Positions 1-7,362 of a stretch of 11,532 bases of DNA are shown here, piece after piece. The stretch spans positions 1 to 11,532 of the forward strand of contig JAKUHH010000037.1 of NCBI GenBank assembly GCA_022701365.1. The letters are read 5' to 3'. The stretch comes from Mycocentrospora acerina. Lineage: Eukaryota > Ascomycota > Dothideomycetes > Pleosporales. Below the pieces are notes generated by a model. The model did not search any database and was not told where the DNA came from. It saw only the letters and a program-made list of their open reading frames with translations. The translations under genes were made by a program, and so were the position numbers. Each line of letters begins with the position of its first letter. Positions within the stretch are counted from its first letter, which is position 1.

Positions 1-107
1 AGAAGCGTCAGAAGAAGATTGACGCCGTCGATGTTGAGAAACGCCAGAAGAAGATTGATGCTGTCGACGTCGAGAAGCGCGAGACTGTTGAGGCTGTGGA
101 CTATTGA
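1..107 (+). CDS. 3' end of a kexin-processed repeat precursor peptide (dikaritin/KEP-type RiPP precursor), 5'-partial
   Basis: The frame from position 3 reads KR, then two 12-residue repeats QKKIDAVDVEKR (9-44 and 45-80), then ETVEAVDY and TGA (105-107). Bases 1-2 (AG) fit a preceding Glu codon, so at least one more VE-KR unit probably lies upstream. The two 36-nt units differ at five codons and every difference is synonymous, which strongly supports a translated, constrained frame. Lys-Arg pairs are the cleavage sites of the Golgi protease Kex2. Repeats of a short core plus acidic spacer between KR pairs are the hallmark of fungal precursors such as UstA. By analogy the core would be the residues just after KR (QKKI...) and DAVDVE the spacer; this split is inferred. 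The signal peptide and N-terminus are outside the window. Three UstYa-like genes lie within 7 kb, supporting the RiPP reading. Alternatives are a repeat-containing secreted peptide or a Kex2-processed repellent/pheromone-like protein. Confidence 0.75.
   Translation, partial: KRQKKIDAVDVEKRQKKIDAVDVEKRETVEAVDY
9..80 (+). repeat. Two tandem 36-nt coding repeats (12 residues each, ending in Lys-Arg)
   Basis: Units 9-44 and 45-80 encode identical peptides (QKKIDAVDVE plus KR) with five synonymous third-position changes: GAC/GAT, GCC/GCT, GAT/GAC, GTT/GTC and AAA/AAG. The stretch after the last KR (81-104, ETVEAVDY) looks like a degenerate or terminal unit, because its AVD matches the spacer of the full units. 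Confidence 0.85.
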
Positions 108-1090
108 TTCTGTCAATAAAAAGATTAACACGTATAAAGAAGCTTGTTTGTTTAGTCGTAGGGTCCGCGACAAATTCAGCAAGGGGGTACAACTTGCATA
201 CGAACGATCTCCTTGACAAGGTTGCTTACTTGTTTATTCCTGAAGAAGTGTAAGCATACAGATGGAAGATTGGATCTCAAAGTGCAAGCAGAAATAGCGA
301 CTATGGAAGTATTGTCACTCATTTAGACAGATGTAGTAAACTGCAATTGGTTTTTTTTTAATATGGCTGTGTATGAAATCGATATCATCCCAAACAGTTA
401 TCTGAATCTTCAACCTACAAACTATGACAACTGAAATTTGTGATTAACACTACAACAACGTTATATTCATTATGCCATCTCACATGATTAAGGTGAAATA
501 TTTCTAACCTTCTCTATTTCCGATAGTATTTTCTCCTGATGTCCTCTTGATGTATATCCTATTTCTAAAGCTGCGATGCATTGCATCCACGCATTAGCTA
601 CAGCCTAGGACAAAAATTCCCTTCCAGCAGAAACGTTGGCTAACAGTTGGTTTCTTCTCCTCGTGTTCATAATTTGTCTCCTTCTTACGCCTACACGTAT
701 CCTGTTTGAAATACTAACGCCTTATAATGTGACTTGAGCTACATATTCACACAATCATGTACGTATATATATCCTAGAACTTCAAACTATTAATCTTCAT
801 TCCATCACTTTCACATAAAGTTCTCTTCTTCGCCCCTTTTACCAAAATCTGGTGTGCCTGCTTGAAGCGAGACCCCTCACCATTAGCAAGAATGAGAGAC
901 GCTTTTTCTGGTAATTCGTGATGCAAACCCACTAAACAAGTCGTTAAAATGCATAGAAAATCTTTAGTTTTAGTTTTGATGTGGTAACTTTTGAACATTT
1001 CGGTCTACACGTCATCTTTGATTAATATGCCCATGGTTCAAGTGGTAAAATAGTGATGTAATTTAGAACGTAAGGTAGTGCTATCAGTGC
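108..1090. other. Intergenic, about 1 kb, no supported gene
   Basis: This stretch lies between the precursor stop codon and the 3' end of UstYa-like gene 1. It must hold the 3' UTRs of both convergent genes. It is moderately AT-rich, with pyrimidine runs and no KR repeats, HxxHC motifs or transposon ends that I can see. A 74-codon ATG-initiated minus frame (774-998) is present but has no recognisable motif or membrane segment and is probably chance. A tRNA A-box-like string near 1029-1048 has no B-box partner. Confidence 0.6.
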
Positions 1091-1759
1091 TCAAATATAT
1101 ACATCGCACGTCGAGAATCCTGGCGTCGTTTGTGATACAATCTTATCCATAACTGATCTTGGCTTTTCTAGAAAATCCACCATGAGCTGCGAGCAGTGTA
1201 CCGTATGCGTGTATGCCCTCACGTGACGATCCAGGTATCTCTGGTCTTCCTGATAGCCCCTATGCAGCCGTCGCCACATCAACGCACAGTGCACCATATG
1301 CTCTCGAATAGGCGTGAAATAAGTATTTGGTTCAACAACATCTCCCATCTCATCTTCAGTAAGGAGGCGTGTAGCTTCGCGAGTCTCGTACGCCTGCCAC
1401 TGAGCAAGACGCTTAAAGTCGTCGAGATTCTCTTTATCAAGGCATGGAGTCGGGACCCATATGTTGGAAAGAACATCGTAAGTGCAGTTCAATTGTCGGG
1501 CCTCGGCTGACGTTGTACCGCAGTGTAGGGTCTTCATGTGTGGTGTCTGTGGAGGAAACGGTCGAATGAGGAATCCTAAAAGGGCTGTGACTGCTATCGC
1601 AAGTAGAAACGTGAAAGTATGTAACAAGATTCTTTTTTTCAAACTCTCCCTCTTGAAGGAAGATATCTTGTAGCTGTCAGGTTGTAACAGTAAGTTTTTT
1701 TCATACAAATCCTCCGCCGATTTTTCCTCATCATTTGGCTGGAAATGGGACGCATCCAT
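1091..1759 (-). CDS. UstYa-like (DUF3328) membrane-anchored oxidase, copy 1
   Basis: Intronless 222-residue protein with a real ATG (CAT at 1757-1759). About 43 polar, charged residues are followed by one transmembrane segment (about 44-65) and a lumenal domain, a type II topology. The family's two HxxHC motifs are present: HMVHC at 154-158 and HTVHC at 185-189. In UstYa-type enzymes these are thought to bind the metal used to oxidise and cyclise a peptide core. Further landmarks are CGTT (80-83), CTYD (92-95), WVPTPC (101-106), WRRLH (162-166), a Cys near the C-terminus (218) and an N-glycosylation sequon at N91. Length is normal for the family. It is about 54% identical, without gaps, to the gene at 4901-5575 over the last 143 residues (hand count). 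It is convergent with the precursor and divergent from the transporter. Substrate is unproven; action on the Kex2-released peptide is inferred. Confidence 0.82.
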   Translation of the reverse strand: MDASHFQPNDEEKSAEDLYEKNLLLQPDSYKISSFKRESLKKRILLHTFTFLLAIAVTALLGFLIRPFPPQTPHMKTLHCGTTSAEARQLNCTYDVLSNIWVPTPCLDKENLDDFKRLAQWQAYETREATRLLTEDEMGDVVEPNTYFTPIREHMVHCALMWRRLHRGYQEDQRYLDRHVRAYTHTVHCSQLMVDFLEKPRSVMDKIVSQTTPGFSTCDVYI

Positions 1760-2775
1760 GATTAGAATCTTAAAGAGTATTTAGTTTGATTCATAAGAAA
1801 GAAGCAGTAGAGATGGTAATTACTGTAGAGTTCACAAAAATAAACAAAAAAGTCTACCAGGTGATCCAAGAGCTCGCTCTATTTACTTGCTTGTGGAAAT
1901 CGTTCGTTACTGCGATACCTCTGTGTACTGGAAGTAGTACAGAGAGTAAAATATGTTAGCGTCCAATTCAAATCCTCTATGTATAGTATGGTCCAGCTTA
2001 GTCACAGAATTAGCTATTTAGTACAAAATGCACTCTGGTCCGGAGTGTGCAGTCAGCATGACTAAGATTTTCAATTGTGAGGTGACGCATTTTTCATTTA
2101 AAACCCTGGAAGTACTAGTGAGTTACTAGAGACTGACTGAGATAAGTGCTCGAAGCAACTAGTATATATCATTAAGGACTAGTAATAGAAGCCTACAGCT
2201 CTTATTCGGCAAGCAGCCCCAATTTTAATGGAGCTCCCAATGCTGGTCTGATAAGGTTCCGGGGCGATGGCTTATTCGTTGTCTACTGTTTAAGGCAGAA
2301 ATCACCCTTTTTTGGCATGGATTCTGACTTAGAGACGTTCATCCATACATCTCCTCCCGGGTCAAGGGGCAGATGCGTACCTCGAATACGCTCCATCGAT
2401 TTGTAGTACGCTAGCTCTACAACTTCATAATTCGAGAATAATATGAGCATGTAATATTTGCGTACAAAGAATACAGTATTGTTAGCTTAAGCAGTATCAA
2501 AATTCCATGCTGTCTGTTAATAAGTTAAATTTAATATCTTACGCGTGCGCTTACTAGTCTTTTGTAGTAAGCCCTTCGATCTATCGATTGAGTCTCGTGA
2601 TGCGCTGTCGAACCTTATCATGGCAGATCATTTTTCAGTAGAATACTGTTGTGAATATTGATTGATAAGTCAAATTCAAGTATACGCAAATATTTCCATC
2701 GTCCAAGAAAAAGGGAGCTCATTGACACTTCCTGCACCTTTCGGGGGTGACTTCACATCTTCAATAACCAGTACG
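1760..2775. promoter_or_regulatory. Shared intergenic promoter region between divergent UstYa-like gene 1 and transporter
   Basis: About 1 kb separates two divergently transcribed genes, so both promoters should lie here. A TCCGGA palindrome (2039-2044) and GC-rich CCGGGG/CCCGGG strings (about 2259 and 2356) could be contacts for a Zn2Cys6 regulator, but no motif is clearly shared with the other promoter regions, so this is weak. A TATA-like run lies near 2162-2168. A 55-codon minus ORF (2283-2450) also falls here and is listed separately. Confidence 0.45.
2283..2450 (-). CDS. Small hypothetical ORF, 55 residues, possibly a gene relic
   Basis: An ATG-initiated minus frame (CAT at 2448-2450) encodes 55 residues ending in CLKQ and TAG (2283-2285). 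The composition looks protein-like rather than random, with ELAYYKSMERIRG followed by a Pro/Gly stretch LPLDPGGDVW, and the surrounding bases are richer in GC than the flanks. The same frame continues protein-like after the stop for about 26 codons, so this may be a decayed exon rather than a small gene. I do not recognise a family. It has no signal peptide, no KR repeats and no HxxHC motif. It sits inside the presumed promoter region between two divergent cluster genes. Confidence 0.2.
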   Translation of the reverse strand: MLILFSNYEVVELAYYKSMERIRGTHLPLDPGGDVWMNVSKSESMPKKGDFCLKQ

Positions 2776-4327
2776 ATGGTTTCAGTAGCTGATATAGAGG
2801 AATCGAGGAGAGGGCATCGAAAACTACCCACACGATCCCTGATAGTCATGGCATGTGGATTTGGAGGGTACGTCACCTATCGAACCGACCGCGAAGTTAT
2901 CGAAGTTAAAAAAATATTACAGATTACAGGTTTTATGGTCGACAATATTTTCCCATGGCTCATCCTACGTTTTTTCTCTCGGCATATCCACAACTCAGTC
3001 GTCCCTCATATGGGCAGCTGCGCCGATCTGCGGCTCAATCATACAACCTATTGTTGGTGTCGTCAGTGATCGATCTCGTATCTCATGGGGCCGGCGGAGG
3101 CCATTTCTTCTAGGAGGAATGATGGCTACCGTCTTCGCTGCTACAATATTGGCCTGGATTGAGCCAATCTCAGCGAATTTATGCACGCTATTCGATATAG
3201 ATGACACCAGCAGCACGCGGGCGACTATCACACAATGTGCGGCCATCCTATTCGTCGTTCTTTTGAACGTTTCGGTCCAGCCACTTCAATTGGGTCTTCG
3301 CTCGTTGACGATTGATGTTTGTCCGCGGGAACAACAGTGTATGGCAAGCGCGTGGGCAAGTCGCTTTGCTGGCGTAGGGAGCATCATCGGATATTTTCTC
3401 GGATCTTTACCGCTTCCCTGGCTTTCTAGCGACTACGAGACAATCCGCTTTCGCTACATGGTTTATTGTACAATTTTCGCTCTCATCATCACATCATCCA
3501 TCACTTGCTGTTATACCGAGGAAGAGCATCCAGAAATATCAGCGTATGAGCAAGGAATCAAACGGCAACCCTATCAAATTTTCCGTTACATCACAGAAAG
3601 CTTCTTAGAAACATCACAGAGGGTGCGACGTGTCTATCTTGTGCAGTTCTATTCCTGGATGGGATGGTTTGCATTCCTCTTCTACAGTACAAGCTTTATC
3701 AGTCAACTCTACGTTGATGAACAAGCACAAAGAAACGTTAGGATAAGCGCATCGCTCAAGGACCATGGGATGAGAATCGGAACCTCGGCGAATTTGCTTT
3801 TCGCCATCGTGGCATTGGTGACGAACATTGTGCTACCGAGAATTTCAACAATCTCGAACTCAATCACTTCAAGCGCCGACATTCACGAGAAGAAAAAGCA
3901 AAGCCCTTTCTCTCAGTTACATATAATCTGGGGCTTCGGACAGATAATATACGTCATTAGCGTCCTATCAACGATCGCTGTATCTTCAAGCACGACAGGA
4001 ACATTCATAATCGCCATCGCGGGATTCTCATGGGGTGTTACTCAATGGGCGCCTTTTGCAATAATCGGAGAGGAGGCAGCAAGGCACCAAATCAATGACG
4101 ATTCTGCCCAAAGAGAAGATGACAGTGCATGGGCTGTGGTACAGGGTGGTACCATCATGGGCATGCATAATGCTGCCATATCTGTACCGCAAATCATTGC
4201 AGCTCTTGTTAGTAGTTCAATTTTTTGGATTGCACATAAGATGGGCAGGGAGAATGTCATAGTGTGGGTAATAGCATGGAGCGGGATCCCTGGAGCAGTG
4301 GCTGCTTGGCTTGCTTTTACAATGTAG
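2776..4327 (+). CDS. GPH/SUT1-type MFS sugar transporter (sucrose / alpha-glucoside permease-like), two exons
   Basis: Exons 2776-2867 and 2923-4327 give a 498-residue protein. The ATG at 2776 with splicing restores transmembrane helix 1 (about 21-43), which is absent if translation starts at the in-frame ATG at 2855. Family marks are the helix 2/3 loop D80-R-S-R followed by GRRRP (87-91), the PLQLGLRSL segment (151-159) after helix 4, an aromatic WMGWF helix (276-280) and a late G-x3-G-x2-N-x4-VPQ motif (440-454). Hydrophobicity fits about 12 helices with a central cytoplasmic loop around 229-268. Relatives move sucrose, maltose or other glucosides with protons across the plasma membrane. 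Placed between UstYa-like genes, it may export the peptide product or supply a sugar; the sequence does not decide which. It is divergent from gene 1 and convergent with gene 2. Confidence 0.82.
2868..2922 (+). other. Spliceosomal intron in the transporter gene (55 nt)
   Basis: The donor is GTACGT (2868-2873) and the acceptor TTACAG ends at 2922. Removal joins codons GG|A (Gly31) and keeps the long downstream frame. A second AG at 2928-2929 gives the wrong phase. The joined residues (GFGG then LQVLWSTIF) rebuild a continuous first transmembrane helix in the right place for the family. Length is typical of filamentous ascomycetes. Confidence 0.75.
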
Positions 4328-4900
4328 GCTATTTTGATAAATCTATAGGCCTGCATACTATTTCATTTCCCCTCTCAGAGCAGCTCAGCAAAGCTGCATG
4401 CAGTGGCGTAGGATAGGTCAGGGATATGTCTCACACACTATTTGAAAACTAATTAGCTTTTACAACCATTCCGCTGCTAACGTATGGTCTTAGGAAAAGG
4501 TAGATCATCATTCTCATTACAGTTCATTCTTTTTGAATGCTTGGTTTCTTCACATTAGGCGTTGCAGAAGTAGTGCTACGAAGCATGTTGGACAACCTAC
4601 AGATCTTTATTGCCAACATTTGTTAATTCACAAGTCAGTTTTTTTATATTCACGCTCTAAGTTTCGAATACGCCAAAGCGATTTGTCAGACGGCAAGCTT
4701 TCTATTCATTATTCTGCGGCTATAATAGTCTCAGATTCACATCACATGCAGACTGATATTATCCAAAAGTTTGTCTCTGTCTTGTTAAGGGATTTATTAG
4801 ATACTACGCAAACGAGGTTTCTTAGTTTCTCAATTCTCGTCCTAGTAAAGAATGATGATTAATTTCAAAACAAAGATGATAAGGTACTTTGTCTCATCGA
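4328..4900. other. Convergent 3' intergenic region between transporter and UstYa-like gene 2
   Basis: Both flanking genes end here, so this stretch should carry their 3' UTRs and polyadenylation signals. A small hairpin (GCAGCT 4380-4385 paired with AGCTGC 4392-4397, 6-nt loop) lies 53 nt past the transporter stop. A 109-codon plus frame (4533-4862) begins with TTG rather than ATG, has no recognisable domain, and is not called a gene. Confidence 0.5.
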
Positions 4901-5575
4901 TTAGGCAGGAATCTGACAACTAGAGTACCCGGCCTCTGTTCGTGTGCGAATCTCATTTAAGAATGTGGTGGGCATATCGAGGTGCTCCATCAACGTCATA
5001 CTGCAATGCTCTGTGTGATGATATGAAAGAACATGCTTATCCAATAACTTTGCATCCTGCTCAAACCCCTTGTGCAACCTTCTCCACATAAGAGCGCAAT
5101 GAATCATGTGCTCTCGTACTGGTGTCCAGTAGCCATCTGGTATGAGATATTCTGACATCTCCTCTTCTGTGAGTTGACGAGTAGCATTGGCAGAGTCATA
5201 TGCCAGCCATGGAGCCATGCGCTTAAATTCGGCGATGTTTTCTGTATCTAGGCACGGTGTAGGGACCCAGATATTCCCAAGCACATCGTACGTGCAGCCA
5301 TTGTTGCGGGCTTCCGTAGGTGTAGTGCCGCAACTCAGTGTTCTCATCCTGGGCCCATGCGATTGAAATGGATGGAAAAGGAACCCGACAAGAACTGTCA
5401 ATCCTACTGCAAAAAGGAAAGTGATGGCGTAGGGTATTATCGCATGTCGAAATTGTCTTTTAGAGGGTGCTGACCCCAAGCTATAATCGTTGCGTTGGAT
5501 CAAAGTATCTTCAGTTGTGACTGACGCAGAAGACAACATAGGACTTGAAATTAGGCGATTAGGAAGGGAGCTCAT
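4901..5575 (-). CDS. UstYa-like (DUF3328) membrane-anchored oxidase, copy 2
   Basis: Intronless 224-residue protein starting at ATG (CAT at 5573-5575) and ending in TAA (4901-4903). A Ser/Thr-rich cytosolic tail with a basic SKRQFRH stretch precedes one transmembrane segment (about 46-67), then a lumenal domain. The paired motifs are HMIHC (156-160) and HTEHC (187-191). Six Cys (82, 94, 108, 160, 191, 220) sit exactly two residues later than in copy 1, so the domains align without gaps. The stretch REHMxHCALMWRRLH and the block CTYDVLxNIWVPTPCLD are nearly invariant between the two. A sequon occurs at N130. As for copy 1, the expected role is oxidative modification of the precursor core in the ER/Golgi. 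The sequence divergence suggests an old duplication whose products may act as a heteromeric pair or on successive steps, as UstYa/UstYb are thought to do. Confidence 0.82.
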   Translation of the reverse strand: MSSLPNRLISSPMLSSASVTTEDTLIQRNDYSLGSAPSKRQFRHAIIPYAITFLFAVGLTVLVGFLFHPFQSHGPRMRTLSCGTTPTEARNNGCTYDVLGNIWVPTPCLDTENIAEFKRMAPWLAYDSANATRQLTEEEMSEYLIPDGYWTPVREHMIHCALMWRRLHKGFEQDAKLLDKHVLSYHHTEHCSMTLMEHLDMPTTFLNEIRTRTEAGYSSCQIPA

Positions 5576-5732
5576 AATGGCGACTGCTACGTGAGAGGGT
5601 CGTTTGTGAGAGCTTGAGTAAAATAATGGTACTTAGTCTTTACTTTGGTGTGATATTTGAAGATCAAAGACTTATGAAAAAACTTAATCGGTAAAGAGAT
5701 TGGTTATAAAAAGTATCTGATTCTAAAGCAAG

Positions 5733-5957
5733 CTAAATAACACATAAATTATTTTCTAAAAGATTAAAACTCCGAAGTTCGAGATGGATAGAGGAGAGAG
5801 ATAATCGATACAGTCTAGTAAGCGACCTTTCCAACTTACGAGCAGTGCGGGAACAAGCTTTTAAGTAAGCCAATAAGAAACTGAGATGACCACTTTTCTT
5901 TGTGGAGCATTGCATGACATCACTAAGATGAATCGTCCTGTAGTAAGCACTAACCAC
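5733..5957 (-). pseudogene. Possible gene relic, unit 1 of a diverged direct duplication
   Basis: The minus strand is open for 74 codons but starts with GTG. Its first 14 codons correspond, in the same frame, to the minus-strand segment ending at 6203: SAYYRTIHLSDV here against SASYREIRPNDI there. The underlying 41 nt match at 30 positions and nine of the eleven differences are transitions. Correspondence fades downstream. I do not recognise the family. It could also be a non-coding duplicated promoter segment that happens to be open. Confidence 0.2.
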
Positions 5958-6019
5958 TTAATCGAAAATCATACTTTCTAAGATCTATGTTGCGTCAGTG
6001 CGCATAGGTAATGCATATA

Positions 6020-6203
6020 GTGGTACACATGAGTCGATAAGCTTCCTACCCGCTACAAGGGCTAAGCATCTTCTAACAAAGGGCGGCCGCTCGACGGCAA
6101 GCTGCATTAGCTCTCATTGTTGTAATTTATCAAGACAGCCAAATATTCCTTTCCAGTCCGTTATATCATTAGGGCGAATCTCCCTGTAGGAAGCACTGGC
6201 TAC
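6020..6203 (-). pseudogene. Possible gene relic, unit 2 of the diverged duplication
   Basis: The minus-strand frame from 6203 reads SASYREIRPNDITDWKGIFG, is broken by one TGA about 31 codons in, then stays open through LAVERPPFVRRCLALV. The composition is protein-like (Trp, acidic/basic alternation), but I cannot name a family and there is no start codon. It lies immediately before UstYa-like gene 3, so it predates or overlaps that promoter. Confidence 0.2.
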
Positions 6204-6280
6204 ATATAAGAGGAGATTACATTATCTAAACTCGATTGGAACTCATTTTGTCTAACTCGAGAGTTTCTGAACCAGTTTCA

Positions 6281-7012
6281 ATGTCCACTCTCTTCAACAT
6301 ACCGAATCCCATTGATGGGAAGTCGGTGCTCACTGATGACTATCGCCAAGACTCATTTTTACAGAACTCGGAGGAACAGGATACACTACTCCCTGAGCCG
6401 CCCTCTTCAGAATCAATCTGGACTAGAAGGCGCCGGGGCATCGTCAATTTTAAGCTAGTGGCTATTGTCCTGTTTCTCGCTACAATAATTGTTATATTCT
6501 TCGCATGGCTGAGCTTGTCTGCGAGCCCACGACCAGACGGAAAAACAAAATCATCAAAGTTGTATACCGACTGCGGCAGCAACTACTCGACGACCGTTGC
6601 AGCTGGATGTGTATATGATATCGTAGCTCCCCAGTGGACGCCACCAGAATGCTTCAATGCAGAACTATCCAAACAACACGCTTTGAGAGTCCCCAAACCT
6701 TTGTTTTTCAATTCGCCAAACCTAACTGAGCCGGTTTCCGAGGATCCTCTGGAGATGTCACAATATGACTCTGTTTGGACATTCGATGAATATCATACAG
6801 CACACTGCATATATATCCTTGAGCTCGCAGCACTAGCAGCAGCGATGGCATCATCTGGGCACCAGAATGTTCTTTTAAACAGTATTTCGTCAAATTCAAG
6901 ACATACAAAGCACTGTACCGAAATTCTCTCAAGTAATGTAACTTCTCCTGGTCCGGTAGAAATACGACGTCCCGGCAACGTACTCCGTTGCAAGACACTA
7001 TCGCCGAGATGA
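6281..7012 (+). CDS. UstYa-like (DUF3328) membrane-anchored oxidase, divergent copy 3
   Basis: The first in-frame ATG is at 6281, giving 243 residues; upstream in-frame codons include only a TTG and are not used. A cytosolic tail of about 55 residues ends in a basic RRRRG cluster, then one transmembrane segment (about 56-80) and a lumenal domain. HxxHC motifs are HTAHC (172-176) and HTKHC (208-212). Cys 98, 110 and 124 keep the exact 12/14 spacing of the other two copies, and the gap from the third Cys to the first motif His is 48 in all three. The inter-motif gap is 36 here against 31 there, and the WRRLH block is replaced by an Ala-rich helix. Three sequons (N101, N147, N219) support lumenal placement. 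The overall sequence is far from copies 1 and 2, suggesting a different step. It is the last intact gene before the repeat block. Confidence 0.8.
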   Translation: MSTLFNIPNPIDGKSVLTDDYRQDSFLQNSEEQDTLLPEPPSSESIWTRRRRGIVNFKLVAIVLFLATIIVIFFAWLSLSASPRPDGKTKSSKLYTDCGSNYSTTVAAGCVYDIVAPQWTPPECFNAELSKQHALRVPKPLFFNSPNLTEPVSEDPLEMSQYDSVWTFDEYHTAHCIYILELAALAAAMASSGHQNVLLNSISSNSRHTKHCTEILSSNVTSPGPVEIRRPGNVLRCKTLSPR

Positions 7013-7135
7013 AATTGTAAATGTATATCTCTCAAGACTTTTAGTGATGCAGAAGTTAAAATCAAAACAACAATGACTTTTCAGATATCAATGAAGTGCT
7101 AAGATGCCTGAGCGAGCAGAAGGCTATTGAGCTTA
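7013..7135. other. 3' flank of UstYa-like gene 3, no other feature seen
   Basis: This short AT-rich flank presumably holds the 3' UTR and polyadenylation signal. The last ordinary-looking bases end where the LTR-like segment starts at 7136. Confidence 0.5.
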
Positions 7136-7362
7136 TGTAACAGAGCAGAGCCTCGCTTACGAGCCTTGCTCAAAAGCCATATGTTACGTTCACAACGTCG
7201 CATTCCATTATTACCCCTAAGTCAACTGACACCTATCTAAAAGCCACCTGTTTTTGTACTTGTCTTAGATAGCAACTCTAAAAAGGAGTATATAAGGTTG
7301 TAAGTTATAAAGCCTTATAAAGTAGTTTTTCTGTATCCTTTTGTATAAGTGTTAGGATTACA
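7136..7362 (+). mobile_element. LTR-like segment (TGTAA...TTACA, 227 bp)
   Basis: The segment starts TGTAAC and ends ATTACA, giving the TG...CA ends of an LTR with a 5-bp inverted terminus. It carries a TATA box (TATATAAGG at about 7290). Its first part (about 7147-7181; key words CTCGCTTAC, AGCC, TGCTCA, AAGCCA) matches the reverse complement of the end of the element at 10264-10591, mostly with transition differences. No matching 5-bp flanks are visible (GCTTA against CCCTC) and no convincing primer-binding site follows, so the right boundary is uncertain. It may be a solo or truncated LTR. Confidence 0.4.

Larger units (their letters stand above)
5576..6280. promoter_or_regulatory. Divergent promoter region between UstYa-like genes 2 and 3, with a relic direct duplication
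   Basis: Genes 2 and 3 run away from each other, so both promoters should be in these 705 bp. A CCAAT box on the minus strand (ATTGG at 5699-5703) with adjacent TATA-like sequence lies about 125 bp before gene 2. The right half contains a diverged duplicated segment (5917-5957 and 6163-6203; see separate entries). The GTG-initiated plus frame at 5998-6189 has no support as a gene. Confidence 0.45.

Noticed and set aside
19..216. 65-codon plus frame overlapping the precursor
   Set aside because: It starts at TTG and is in another frame; the KR-repeat frame has synonymous-only variation and is the real one.
774..998. 74-codon ATG-initiated minus ORF
   Set aside because: It has no recognisable motif, signal or membrane segment, and frames of this length are expected by chance in 1 kb of intergenic DNA.
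1029..1060. tRNA-like 5' end with an A-box-like GGTTCAAGTGGT string
   Set aside because: No B box (GGTTCRANNC) follows within about 100 nt and no cloverleaf can be drawn.
2662..3069. 135-codon plus ORF overlapping the transporter
   Set aside because: It starts with TTG and reads through the intron. Only the part from 2776 to 2867 is real, as exon 1 of the transporter.
4533..4862. 109-codon plus ORF between the transporter and UstYa-like gene 2
   Set aside because: It starts with TTG, which is not a normal start in a fungal nuclear gene, has no domain, and lies in a convergent 3' region.
6083..6090. NotI site GCGGCCGC followed by TCGA, resembling a cloning linker
   Set aside because: The flanks continue as ordinary genomic sequence within the duplicated relic and no vector sequence is present; treated as coincidence.
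6236..6280. N-terminal extension of UstYa-like gene 3
   Set aside because: The extension begins at TTG; the first ATG in frame is 6281 and gives a normal family length.
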